A stretch of DNA of 64,000 nt, taken from contig NC_050102.1 of NCBI RefSeq assembly GCF_902167145.1, positions 3,224,001 through 3,288,000 on the forward strand, read 5' to 3'. The position numbers were made by a program, and so were the translations under genes. The notes under the pieces are model-generated. The model was not told where the DNA came from. It ran no database searches and was given only the letters and a program-made list of their open reading frames with translations. This stretch comes from Zea mays. Lineage: Eukaryota > Streptophyta > Magnoliopsida > Poales > Poaceae. Shown one piece after another: positions 49,601-59,811 of the stretch. Numbering within the stretch: the first letter of the stretch is position 1; each line of letters opens with the position of its first letter.

Positions 49601-50161
49601 GTGATCCTCCGGAAGCAGGCTGCCAATAACTGTTAACAAACCATCGAAGGCGTCTCGACTCATGCTATACTGCGACTTGAACGCCATTATACGCCCAATG
49701 GCATCCAGTTGAGAAACCTTTGTCTTGCCGTGAAGGGGTTTCTGTGCCGCGTCAAACATGTCGTAGAATGCCTTTGCGGTCGCCTCTGGCTCGTCCTCCG
49801 TACATCCTTCGGCGAACTGTGCCTCGTTATAGTCGTTCAACATGTCCGCTACCCCGGCATCAGCATCGTAATCCTCGACGCGTTGTCTCACCACCTCCTC
49901 TCTCGTGCGATGCGCTTCACCATGGAAGATCCACCGAGTATAGTCCGGCGTAAATCCATTCTTCCAAATATGTTCTACCATGGCCTTCTTTGGTTTTCTT
50001 TTCCGGTTGTCACATTTGCTGCACGGACAAGGGACTAGGCTAGCTCCTTTAGCAGCTTCGCCATATGCCCGTTCCACGAAAGCATCGGTCTTCCTAATCC
50101 ATTCTGGGGTGACATCATTACGTCGAACGCGGCCCGTGTACATCCACTCACGGTCCTCCAT
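46648..50161 (-). pseudogene. TNP2-type CACTA transposase, two exons, one in-frame stop
   Basis: Minus-strand exons 50161-47504 and 47427-46648 are joined by a GT-AG intron (gtacgt...ttgcag), phase 0, giving 1145 codons before the stop. The N-terminal part carries the transposase-associated domain (MEDREWMYTGR, then CPCSKCDN). The Transposase family tnp2 core follows, then a DUF4218 region (HLPYEARMGGPVQGRW), and exon 2 is a DUF4216 domain (NGYRFRT, CSGVFTPG, CQWFDPE) with an acidic tail. The only defect seen is codon 282: TGA at 49316-49318 sits in frame between ESAKQMT and HKKGKRYN, where a Trp codon would need one base change. Both sides stay in the same frame. Either this copy is inactivated by a single nonsense mutation, or the TGA is removed or bypassed; nothing in the sequence supports splicing there. 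Confidence 0.9.
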
Positions 50162-51426
50162 CCTCTAACATATATAACCGAGTATAGTTTAATATAGACA
50201 TGTAATGCATGTACACTACGTTCCTACCTTCTAATAGGTGATGATAGGTCCTAATCCCACCCGCGGTTGCGTAGATGGAGTTAGTTTCCATGCTCTACTC
50301 CGATCCGAGATAGAATTTCGGCAGCACCTCCCCGCTGTTCTCCGGATACACGTCCTGATAGGGAGAGTGTACTGTCCGGAGAACAACAAGGAGGTGACGC
50401 CGAAACTCTATCTCGGACTGGAGTAGAGCATGAAACTAACACCATCTACGCAACCGCGGGCTGTCCAAAAAACGTGGACAATCCGAAACTGATACATTTG
50501 TAGATATGTAAAGATCTGCATATCTACACCGAATCTCTTTCGAACGGGAGACGCCTAACTGGGTTACGTGATCTATGACCATGATGCGGAAATAGAGGTT
50601 ATACCTAGGGTGGCGGTGGAGTCAGTCTAGTAGGGCTATGGCGGGTCGGTGCAGTGGCGACGTGACGCGGTGCAGGCAGACCCGCAGCGGCTAGGAAGAC
50701 AAGTATCTTATCTGTAAAAAAGAATCACAAGTATGTTAACACAAGTATTTGAAACACGAATTAAATATTCAATGTCCACTATGGATGGTTATTGCTTAAC
50801 CACAACCCACTAATAACTAGATAGATAACTATAAGTATAACCACAATCACCTAATACTAACCACTAACTACTAAATAACTAAGTATAAATTTTGATAGCA
50901 CCTCCCCTGCATGGGGAGGATACTAAAACCTGCATATTCAACTCACATTCATCACATCCGATCAAATTCACTTTTATCACATTCATATTCACGATATTCA
51001 TACCTACCAAAAATGCTAACAAAACTAACAAACAACTAATTATAGCAACAAAACTAACATACCTAACAAAAATGCTAACGACGGTGCTCGCGACGGTGCG
51101 GCGAGGCGTGTGCGGCGGGCGTGGCGGGCACGACCGTGGGGAGGGGGCCCGACGCGGCGAGTGGCCGCCGCGGCGAGCAGCCGGGCGGGCGCCTGAGTGG
51201 GGCGGGGGGCCGCGACGTGCCGGCGTGGGGAGGGGCAGCCGGCGCAGCGGCGGGAGGGCCCGACGCGGCGAGTGGGGAGGGCCCGGCGCGGCGAGCGGCG
51301 TGACGGGGCGGCGGCGGGCAGAGGGCGTGGCGGCGGGAGACGGCGTGGCGGCGGGGAAAAAGAGAAAGAAGATAGCGTGAGAGAAGAGAAAGGAGAAAGA
51401 AGAACGGCCGGTTGTTTATTTCCTGA
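50162..51426. other. promoter side of the CACTA transposase gene, with inverted repeat and GC-rich block
   Basis: No credible gene. It includes the inverted repeat at 50260-50460, AT-rich spacer to about 51080 with a small CCTCCCC/GGGGAGG hairpin near 50903, and a very GC-rich block (about 51085-51360, GGCGGCGGGC-type). By analogy with En/Spm, a GC-rich first exon or promoter region would be expected upstream of the transposase, so the transcript may start here. Confidence 0.5.
50260..50460. repeat. inverted repeat (hairpin) of about 200 bp upstream of the TNP2 start
   Basis: The left arm starts CCCGCGGTTGCGTAGATGG (about 50260) and the right arm ends CCATCTACGCAACCGCGGG (50460). Arms of about 90 bases match through ATGCTCTACTCC and TTCTCCGGA to a short loop near 50355. 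Confidence 0.85.
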
Positions 51427-51637
51427 CTTTGCCGAGTGCCCGCGATCTAGCACTCGGCAAAGATTTTTTAAAAATATTAAAATATTCTTTGCCGAGTACC
51501 AGATCGCTGGCACTCGGCAAAGTGTTCTTTGCCGAGTGCCAGCTGGATGACACTCGGCAAAGAATCTTTTACAAACCTTTGCCGAGTGTCGCCCCGCTGG
51601 CACGCTTTGCCGAGTGTCATTTGTGGACACTCGGCAA
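51427..51637. repeat. CACTA subterminal repeats, inner right block
   Basis: About ten copies of CTTTGCCGAGTG / CACTCGGCAAAG in alternating orientation, before the long palindrome. Confidence 0.9.
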
Positions 51638-52572
51638 AACACTTTTTAATTTTTTTATTTTCCTTACCAAATTTTTTGTGGTATGTTCCTACACTATATA
51701 GACCTACATGTACCATTTTGAGATAATTAGAACAGTGTTTTCTATAGCTAATACATTTAGTTTTTTTATTTGAATTTCTTCGGAAAACTCACATTTGAAC
51801 TGCAGGTCTCTCGAAACTTGGAAAACTATGCATGCAAAAATAACATCCATTCTACTTAGCACAAGTTACGACCGATTTCAGGATCGGACCGGAAACTTCG
51901 AGCACCATGCTAACTCAACATGGCCGTGAACTTGCCACACAGCTGTTTAAAAAATTTATAAAACGCAAACAAACTTAGAAAATCATGAAACTTGTCCACA
52001 TGTCATAATATCATATGTAGAGTATGTGATAAAAAATTTAGAATGTTTGGAGAAAGTTGTGAGACATTATGTGTAGAAACCTAAGAGAACCACACATGAA
52101 ATCATAGAGTTTCAATGTGGATCTCTTAGGTTTGTACACATAGTGCGTTACAGCTTTCTCGAAACTTTTTCAATTTTTTATCACAGCCTCTACATATGAT
52201 ATCATGACACGTGGACAGGTTTCATGATTTTCTGACTTTGTTTCTGTTTTATACAATTTTTTAAACACATAGATGGAAAGTTTACGGTCATGTTGAGTGA
52301 GCATGTTGCTCGAAGTTTCTGGTCCGCTCCTGAAATCGGTCGTAACTTGTGCTAAGTAGTATGGATATCATTTTTGCATGCACGGTTTTCCAAGTTTCGA
52401 GTAACCTGCAGTTCAAATCTGAATTTTCCGAAGAAATTCAAATAAACAAACTAAATGTACTAGCTATAGAAAACACTGTTATAATCGTCCCACAATGGTA
52501 CATGTAGGTCTACATAGTGTAGGAACATACCACAAAAAGTTTGGTGACCAAAATAAAAAAAATAAAAATATG
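51638..52572. repeat. near-perfect long inverted repeat of about 0.94 kb
   Basis: Arms of about 460 bases meet near 52100-52112. Examples of paired blocks: GTGGTATGTTCCTACACTAT (51678) with its complement near 52535; CTTAGCACAAGTTACGACCG (51858) with CGGTCGTAACTTGTGCTAAG near 52340; and ACCTAAGAGA near 52080 with TCTCTTAGGT near 52125. Mismatches are few. No coding frame. Confidence 0.9.
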
Positions 52573-52890
52573 CTTTGCCGAGTGTCTACATAGGACACTC
52601 GACAAAGACTCTCTTTGCCGAGTGCCAGATATTTGACACTCGGCAAAGACTGATGGTCGTCAGTTGTAGACGGCCGCTAACGGCCCTTTGCCGAGAGTCA
52701 TATTTGCCGAGTGCTTGACGCTCGGCAAAACAGTCTTTGCCGAGTGCTTGGATGTGCCGAGTGCCCTGCACTCTGTAAACAAGATCTTTACCGAGCGTAG
52801 GACTCTGCCGAGAGTGGCCCTCGGCAAAGTCGACTTTGCCGAGTGCCCGATAAAAAGCACTCGGCAAAGCCGCCGACACTCGGCAAAAAG
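52571..52890. repeat. CACTA subterminal repeats, outer right block
   Basis: About 15 copies of CTTTGCCGAGTG-type motifs in both orientations up to the terminal inverted repeat. Confidence 0.9.
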
Positions 52891-52909
52891 CCGAATTCCG
52901 GTAGTGATA

Positions 52910-53672
52910 GATATCTAGGATTTCGATTTTTCTTTGCTGTTTCCGCCAACGTACGCAATGTATGGAGCTGTGGAACTTTTTGTCTACGTACCTGCTGGCC
53001 CGCTTTTGTCAATGTCCTCTCTCTCTCCCTCTCCCTCTCTTCAGAGATTATATAGAGAGAGAAAGAGAGAGCCCCTGCACGTTGCTAGTGTCGAATCTAG
53101 CTGAGCCGAGAATATTTTCGGGGGTCAGCAGCATCGTCTTTGCTATACGATATAAATTTTCTTGAACTTTAATACTGTTTTGCTAAAGGATTTATAAATT
53201 TTATCCGGGTCGGCTGACCCGATAAACCTCCTCTATATTCCCCCCTGGCCACTATGCAAGCACTGTAGCTTTACGACGGTTTACATTCTGCAATGACATG
53301 CCATCCTTATACATAGCATAAATGCATGGAAATAATAACTAAATTAAAACTGCAAAGTTTCTTTAAGCCCCCGTCTACGTACGCTGCGCTGCGCTGCATC
53401 TGCATCCTCTCCGCCTGCATGAAAGGGACTGGAGCATGGGTGAAAAAGAGTGTGGCATTCTTTTTGGAGGAGCTTGGCTTGCTGTGCTGCCTGCTGCTAC
53501 CATCCCAATACTCAGAGGTATCTCGGCTGCTGCTTTCACTATCAATGGCCATCTAGTATGAGCTGAATGCGATGTGTGTGTACTGTGTACTACATGTGTG
53601 CTGCCGCTGTTCACTTCACTTGTCTCCCAAGACCAGCGACGAGAGAGAAGAGGGGTGGCGAGAGATACATGC

Positions 53673-53674
<2 letters not shown>
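52910..53674. other. gene-free flank right of the CACTA element
   Basis: No gene supported. CT-rich sequence occurs near 53018-53040. The stretch about 53095-53230 has the look of a decayed transposon end but could not be delimited. Confidence 0.45.

Positions 53675-53747
<73 letters not shown>
53675..53747. repeat. (GA)n microsatellite, about 36 units
   Basis: Uninterrupted AG dinucleotides. Confidence 0.96.
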
Positions 53748-53749
<2 letters not shown>

Positions 53750-55150
53750 CAGTAGTGCTGCATGCGATGCGAGTGGCGAGTGGAGGAAAAGCGCATGCAT
53801 GGGCTGTAGCTGCTGGCCATTTGCCATCATTACCTTAATCAAAGTTGAGCCACACGGTATGGGCGCGAGGTGCATGCATGCAGTGTGTGGATCCCTAGCT
53901 AGTCTCCCCTTTTTCTCTCATTATATATAGCACCAGTCTTGGATCGTTTGTGACACTGCATATGCCGCTGCATGCTTGGAGGCCTTGGTCTTGGATCCCT
54001 AAATACACCTGATTGATACACATGCATGCCGACATGGTTTAGGCCGGGTTCTTATCTGTTATCTCTGAACTGAACCCTCGTGCGTTCAATAAATTAATGG
54101 TCCATATATATTTCATCCTAGATAATGCTGTTACTGTCAATGCCAAATTAAGCATACTATACTGTAGCATGCATGCATACTGGGGGACAGGCCGGATTCC
54201 ACAAACAATGGGACAAGCAAGAGAGATTCTTTCTCAATGGTGGATCTTATTAGGACCGGGTTTAGCCTGACACAGCTCCTACTAAGTCCTAACACTCTGT
54301 CCGAAGCACTAATTATTCTACCTACCTAGCTAGCTAATAGAGACCTCCTTACGTAATTAATCATGTGAAGAAGATAGAATATCTGTCTTAGGATGTTCCC
54401 CCAGCATATGCAACTGTACATGCCGCCATTGCTAGTTCAGCTCAAGTTTTTTTTTAAAAAAAAGAAGTGAAGGTAGGAACAAATGTTAGGCCATCCGCAA
54501 TCCTCCCTTTTGACAAACCGCAAGAAACAAAAGCAGAAAAATAGGCGTTTAATTAATCTCCACAGCAACACATCCACACCATGCATATGCATCCCAAGAG
54601 CTAGTAGCATCATGCCATATGTGCAGCCAATGTTTGATCGAAAAAAGATTGCAGCCATATATATAAATACATTGTTCCTTTTGGTTTGGGGCCGGAGCTA
54701 GCTGCCCTCTCAGCCATGGCAAAAGTCCAAGGGAGCTGGCTGGCTGGCTGGCTGCATAGGGGTGGCCCAGCTGAGCCTGTCCGCCTGCCAGGAAGTAGCC
54801 AAGCATGCTTAAAGGGGATGGTGAAATGGTACTGGTACCTCCCAATTAGAAACAGCCTTTCATCTCTCTCTCTCTCTGCTGGCCCCCCCTTCTTCCCTGC
54901 ATCATTCATGAGAACATGCTATTGACCGACATCTCTCTTTTTTGTCTGCAGCTAGCTGTTGACTAGCGCCAACATTCAAAAGGAAGAGCGCAAATCTATA
55001 TATCAGGGTATAGAATCTATCAGCATGCATCTCCAAGCTAATAAGAGCTAGGGTAGATGATCGCTTCATTGTGTGGTTTGCAAGATATATATACACACCG
55101 CTGCTAGCTCTCCACTCTCTGATCTGTTTTTGAGCCACGCGTATAATATA
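53748..55150. other. gene-free intergenic DNA
   Basis: No supportable gene. It is rich in GCATGC and CTAGCTAG words; a GGCTGGCT run lies near 54738. Confidence 0.5.
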
Positions 55151-55152
55151 TA

Positions 55153-55232
55153 CTCGCTCCATTTCTTTTTATTTGTCGCTGGATAGCGTAAAATTGCACT
55201 ATCCAGCGACAAATAAAAAGAAACGGAGGGAG
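55153..55232 (+). mobile_element. short Stowaway-type MITE, 80 bp palindrome
   Basis: CTCGCTCCATTTCTTTTTAT at the left pairs with ATAAAAAGAAACGGAGGGAG at the right, flanked by TA on both sides. Inner arms CGCTGGATAG and CTATCCAGCG meet over a loop of about 15 bases. Confidence 0.85.
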
Positions 55233-55234
55233 TA

Positions 55235-56615
55235 CATCACCAACAAATAATGCACGCCATGAACACATGCACCGGCCGGCCTCATGTATTCATCGTTCAT
55301 GTATACGCCTCTTTATAACACGTACACTGCCACTCATGGACACTGTAGCAGCAGCAGCAGTGTTTGGTGCACATGTACCATATCACGCACGCACGACCAT
55401 CATGAACTGGCCGACACGTTGCGCGCGCGCCAATGCAAGAAGCTTCTTTAAGCTAAAAAAAAACTGCAAGTGTTTGTATTAGCTACTAGTACTTGGACGA
55501 TCATATCGTATCAGCATACAGGGTCTGTACATACACTGCTGCATTGCCTGCCTTTATTATTAACTGCACATGCACTAGATCGAACGGCGCGCGTACGTAT
55601 ATATAATTATATGCATGCGCAGTCGTTATTGGAGTACATACGAAAGTCAAGGTCTAGCTATTTGTTAATTAGAAACACATGCATGTATAATGCCAACGGA
55701 ATGTAGCTAGCGTGTACCAAAACAGCTATAGCTAGCGTGTGTACTCGTCTGTGTGCAAGTGACAGTGTAACTGCAGTACGTACGTGTATATTCATATATA
55801 TATACATCCGTTCGTATCGCGTACATGTACGTACACAGCTATAGCTAGCGTGTGACCTTCTCCTCCTCCTTATTGCATGCATGCATGCACAACTGTTGGT
55901 GTGGCCATTGCCATGACAGATGGACATCAAGCAACAGTTGACTCTCACACACACCATGCATTATATGCCATCGCCATTCTCTCTCTGCTCGTGTAGTTAC
56001 GTTAGTTGTGGACAGGTACCGTACGTACCCTGGTATAGTAACAGTGTGTAGAGAGCATGCACGCGGCAGCTGCAGTGTCTAGACGACAGAGGTACGTAGT
56101 AGTAGTGATATATATGCAGTACCCTGTACACAAGTATAAAGAGTCATGGGATGGGTTGCTCTCCTTCTTCAGAAAAGAAAGCCTCGTCGCATGCAGCGCT
56201 TTGAATTGGATAGGCTCAGGAGGCCTCAATCAGATCACTTGGACATATGTATTGCTGCCATTGAGGGAGAGGCGGAGAGAGGCCCGCCCTGCACAGTAGT
56301 GGCGCCACAACACTGTTGCCAAGTGACTGCCTGTGCTGTGCCTGTGCAGTTGGTATTTGCCCTAGCACAACAAAAGTGGCTCTACTAAATACCCTACATA
56401 TCCTACTACCATCGATCGACCACATGTACAGTACAGTGTGGTGGATGCAGATGAGCACATTGCTTCCTTCCCACTTTTTCCTTTATACGAAAGGGAAGGC
56501 TGTACACTACATGCATGTACTCCGTCCTCCTTCTCTGTTAGTTGTGTATGGTGCTTTATTAGACACTGGTTGATCGATAACTGATATGCTTTTTAATATA
56601 TATATATATATATAT
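55235..56615. other. gene-free intergenic DNA
   Basis: No gene seen. Many ATGCATGC, ACGTACGT and TATATA words; a short TA run (about 56598-56615) precedes the next element. Confidence 0.5.
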
Positions 56616-56744
56616 AGGGTAGGTATAACGGGAGCCCTGGGCTTCCAATAGTTAAAGGAAGCCCAGGCCGACCACCCCTTCAAACTGGTTCAACCAGCGC
56701 GTCCAAACAGGCTGTCGGGTGCGTCACCTGCCCCACGTCTGTTA

Positions 56745-58080
56745 GCGCAAAAAAAGGAATGCATGCATGAGTCAAACACGATCCAATGCATGCGTATAAA
56801 TTTAGGAAAGATATGTGCGGCAGTTTCTGTTTTTAAAATCCTTTATTTCCTCCATAAATTTAGGATCGCTGCAACAGCCATGCAGCTAGACGCGTAAGGA
56901 CCATTTTATGCTATATACTGAGACTAAATATGCTACACTGTGTTAATAATTATGCAATTCGATACACTGCGTAAAAATCTGTTACCAGCTGCATGCACAC
57001 GAATTTATGATAAAAAAATGTGCAATGAAAGGAAATGAATTACACGCATAGAAACAAAAAAATCGTATTTAATGTTTTATTTCCTTCATAAATATAAGGT
57101 CCCTCCAACAGCCATGCAGCTAAAACACATTAAATCTAGTTTATGACATATACTGATACAAATTATACTATATGGTGTAGGTATTTATGCAATTCGTTAC
57201 ACTGCGTAAAAAATCTGGCATGTTGTTCACTGGTGGACGCACCTCCGGGTTGGAGCGTAATAACCTTAAGTTTTGACCATAAAATCCCTCAATTATAAGC
57301 GTATATACCGAGCCAATCTGCCAATGTGAGAGGTTGATAGCTCTAGTAGGTTGTTATTACGATCCTATTTTTATGGCAGATCCGAAAAACATGGCAGTCG
57401 CATGCATGCGGTTATACAAATCCTAAAATTATGGCAAAATGCATGCATGAGTCAATCACGTTCCCTTGCATGCGCGTAAATTCAGGAAAGATATGTATGG
57501 CGGTTTCTATTTTAAATGCTTTATTTCCTCCATAAATTTAGGATCGCTGAAACAGACATGCAACTAAAACTCGTAATGACCATTTTATGCTATATACTGA
57601 TACTAAATATGCTACACTGTGTAGATAATTATGCAATTCGGTATACTGCGTAAAAATCTGCTACAGGCTGCATGCACACGAATTTATGATGGAAAGAATA
57701 TGCAATGAAAGGAAATGAATTGCATGCATAGAAACAAAAAATCACATTTAATGTTTTATTTCCTTCATAAATATAGGATCCCTCCAACAGCCATGCAACT
57801 AAACGCATTAGAACTAGTTTATGATGTATACTGAAACAAATTATACTACACGGTGTAGGTATTTATGCAATTTCTTAGACTGCGTAAAAAATCTGGCATG
57901 TTGTTCACTGGTGGACGCATCTCCGGGTGGAGCGTAAAAACCTTAAGTTTTGAGCATAAAATCCCTCAATTATAAGCGTAAATACCGAGTCAATTAGAGG
58001 TTGATAGCTTTAGTAGGTTATTATTACGATCCTATTTTTATGACAGATCCGAAAAACATGGCAGCCGCATGCATGCGGTT
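56745..58080 (+). repeat. tandem duplication of about 681 bp, two diverged copies
   Basis: AGGAAAGATATGTGCGGCAG at about 56804 recurs as AGGAAAGATATGTATGGCGG at about 57485. TTGTTCACTGGTGGACGCA recurs near 57221 and 57902. A constant 681-base offset with frequent substitutions shows an old duplication. Within each copy a shorter motif (ACTGCGTAAAAATCT, ATGCAATTCG) also recurs. Confidence 0.85.
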
Positions 58081-58284
58081 TCTATTTTTATATAGATCGA
58101 AAAATTATGGCAAAATCGTGGGAGTTTCCATTGCATGCGCGCAAATTAAGAACAGCATAAATCAAGGAATTTCCTTTCAAATGTGCATGCAGTAAACTGA
58201 TATACGAACTCTGTGTTAAAGCATAAAAACATACAGTTTTTAGCGTAAATAATACATGTGGTAGGCATAAAACACAATAAACGA

Positions 58285-58758
58285 AAAAAAATGCGCCGGA
58301 TCAGAGGATGTCACGCGCGATCATCGTTGCGCGCATCTCGCCCCTTCCGTGACGTCGCTCGCTCGAACATCGCGCCTCATGCGTCGCCGTCGCTACTCGC
58401 ACGTCGACGGGCGTCGCTTGCTCGCCGGCCTTGGAAGTGCCGCCTCCTCGGGGCTTCGGGGACGCCGCCGCTTGCCTGCACAAGGGCCTCGCTGCGGATC
58501 GAGGAACCTCCGCCACCGCGCGTCGAGGTAATGGAGTTGCGGCCGCCGGCCTGGGAATCGCCGCCACCGCACAAGGACGCTGCCGCCGCTCGCCCTCTGG
58601 ATCGGGGGCCGCCACCGCCGGCCTGGAAACCGCCGCCACCGCATAAGGGCGCTGCCGCCGCCGCTCGCCCTCTGGATCGAGGGCCGCCACCGTCGGCCTG
58701 GGAACCGCCGCCACCGCTGGCCTGGCAACCGTCGCTAATGAATCGAGATGGGGCGTAA
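58285..58758 (+). other. GC-rich block with Pro/Ala-rich open frame and about 72-bp repeats
   Basis: An abrupt switch from AT-rich to about 70% GC sequence. A frame open from 58258 to 58758 encodes repeated PPPAWxPPPPHKxAAAA-type units, because a unit of about 72-75 bp starting GCCTGG recurs at 58549, 58621, 58696 and in part at 58720. Similar frames exist on the other strand, so coding is not supported. It may be a captured gene fragment that was then expanded. Confidence 0.4.
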
Positions 58759-58880
58759 AAACGGATCCCTAGCACTACGGATTTTCTTTTATAGACGTCT
58801 GGACCTGGTCCGGCTCGACCGGATTGCACTGTCTGGCCTGGGCTTCCAATAACTAAAGGAAGCCCAGGGCTCCTAATATA

Positions 58881-59678
58881 CAATATATATATATATATAT
58901 AGTAGTCAATGTTCATATGTATATATAGATGCATGCATTCCTTTTCTTTTTTACATTAACATAGTGCAATTTTTTTTAAAAAAAAAAACTGTACACACAC
59001 ACCCCTTTTGATGAAGAGGTATAAATGAGAGGGGTATTTTGAATGTGGAAAAAAAGTAAAACGTTGCATCGGTAGATTCGTATTTAAAATGTCTCTGAAA
59101 ATGATACTGATTATCTAAGACGACCGGCAATGTTGTGTAATATACAAAAGTATGGGACAAAACGTGTTTATATGACTTTTTTTCCTAGTCAAAGTACACC
59201 TTAACATTCCTAAGGAAACGGAGTGTATTGTTAGAGAGACCCCCTTTATCCCCTAGCTCCCCACTCTTTTACTGATCCCTTGATGATCTTTTACTTTTGC
59301 AAGGACAACACAACATTGTAGACAGACAGAGAGTGAGAGAGAGAGAGAGAGTGTGTGTGTAGGTACACAGATCCCTATGAGCTCAGGCATGTGTGTGAAG
59401 AGAATGTTATCTATCCATCCAAGTCCAAGCATTTCTCACTCCCTCTCTCTCTCTTTCTTTATTTTTTTTTTGGTTGGATGCAGCATGTTGTGTTGTGTGT
59501 GTAAATGTGGCAGGGCGAGGGAGCAAGTCTCTCATTCCTTTTGCTGGAGTCCCGCTTTAAAGCCACGCGCGCGCGTACACAACGCAAGCGCAGAAGAAGA
59601 CTTGCCCTTGCCCACCTCCTCCTCCTCCTCCTCCTCCTCCGCCGCCGCGCGCTTCACACCCCTCATCTCCTCGCGGCA
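58881..59678. other. upstream region of the AINTEGUMENTA-type gene
   Basis: No gene. It contains a TA run (58885-58903), GA and CT runs (about 59329-59350 and 59440-59458), a TTTAAAG motif at about 59555 that could serve as a TATA-like element, and (CTC)n at about 59618-59640 as often seen in plant 5' leaders. The transcription start is not determined. Confidence 0.45.
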
Positions 59679-59708
59679 ATGGCCACCGCACCGTGCGCTC
59701 CCCAATGA
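59679..59708 (+). CDS. upstream ORF 1 in the presumed AINTEGUMENTA-type leader (9 aa)
   Basis: ATG in strong context (GGCAATGGCC) followed by nine codons (MATAPCAPQ) and TGA, about 100 bases before the main start. It is real only if this region belongs to the mature 5' UTR. Confidence 0.45.
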   Translation: MATAPCAPQ

Positions 59709-59785
59709 TTGCTGCTCCACTCCGACGACCGATCGCCATTGCCGCGCAAGCAGGTTGTGTTACTAGCTTGCTGTCGCTTAGGTAG
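59705..59785 (+). CDS. upstream ORF 2 in the presumed AINTEGUMENTA-type leader (26 aa)
   Basis: The ATG overlaps the stop of upstream ORF 1 (AATGA). It reads 26 codons to TAG, ending 26 bases before the main ATG. The overlap allows reinitiation, so the pair could restrain translation of the main frame. Conditional on the transcript including this segment unspliced. Confidence 0.4.
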   Translation: MIAAPLRRPIAIAAQAGCVTSLLSLR

Positions 59786-59811
59786 TTTTGTGTTTTAGCT
59801 TGGTTCACACG

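Larger units (their letters stand above)
43659..52906 (-). mobile_element. complete CACTA (En/Spm superfamily) transposon, 9.25 kb
   Basis: The left end is CACTACCGGAATCAGC. The right end, inverted, is CACTACCGGAATTCGGC. Both are flanked by the 3-bp duplication ATA (43656-43658 and 52907-52909), as expected for CACTA elements. Dense ACTCGGCAAAG / CTTTGCCGAGT repeats occupy both ends. Two genes are encoded on the minus strand: a TNP2-type transposase and a Transposase_24-type accessory protein. The strand given is that of the genes. Confidence 0.97.
56616..58880 (+). mobile_element. composite repeat element with hairpin termini, unclassified
   Basis: The left end (from about 56630, GGAGCCCTGGGCTTCC) and the right end (GGAAGCCCAGGGCTCC, to about 58873) are inverted repeats. 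Each end is itself a hairpin: CTGGGCTTCC, a short loop, then GGAAGCCCAG. Both sides are embedded in TA runs, so the element seems to have entered a TA microsatellite and the exact borders are uncertain. Inside are two tandem copies of a unit of about 680 bp and then a GC-rich block. A Tc1/mariner or Mutator-type origin is possible; no transposase is seen. Confidence 0.7.

Noticed and set aside
51040..51642. 200-codon minus-strand frame and overlapping plus-strand frames
   Set aside because: Built from a GC-rich low-complexity block and subterminal repeats; no domain.
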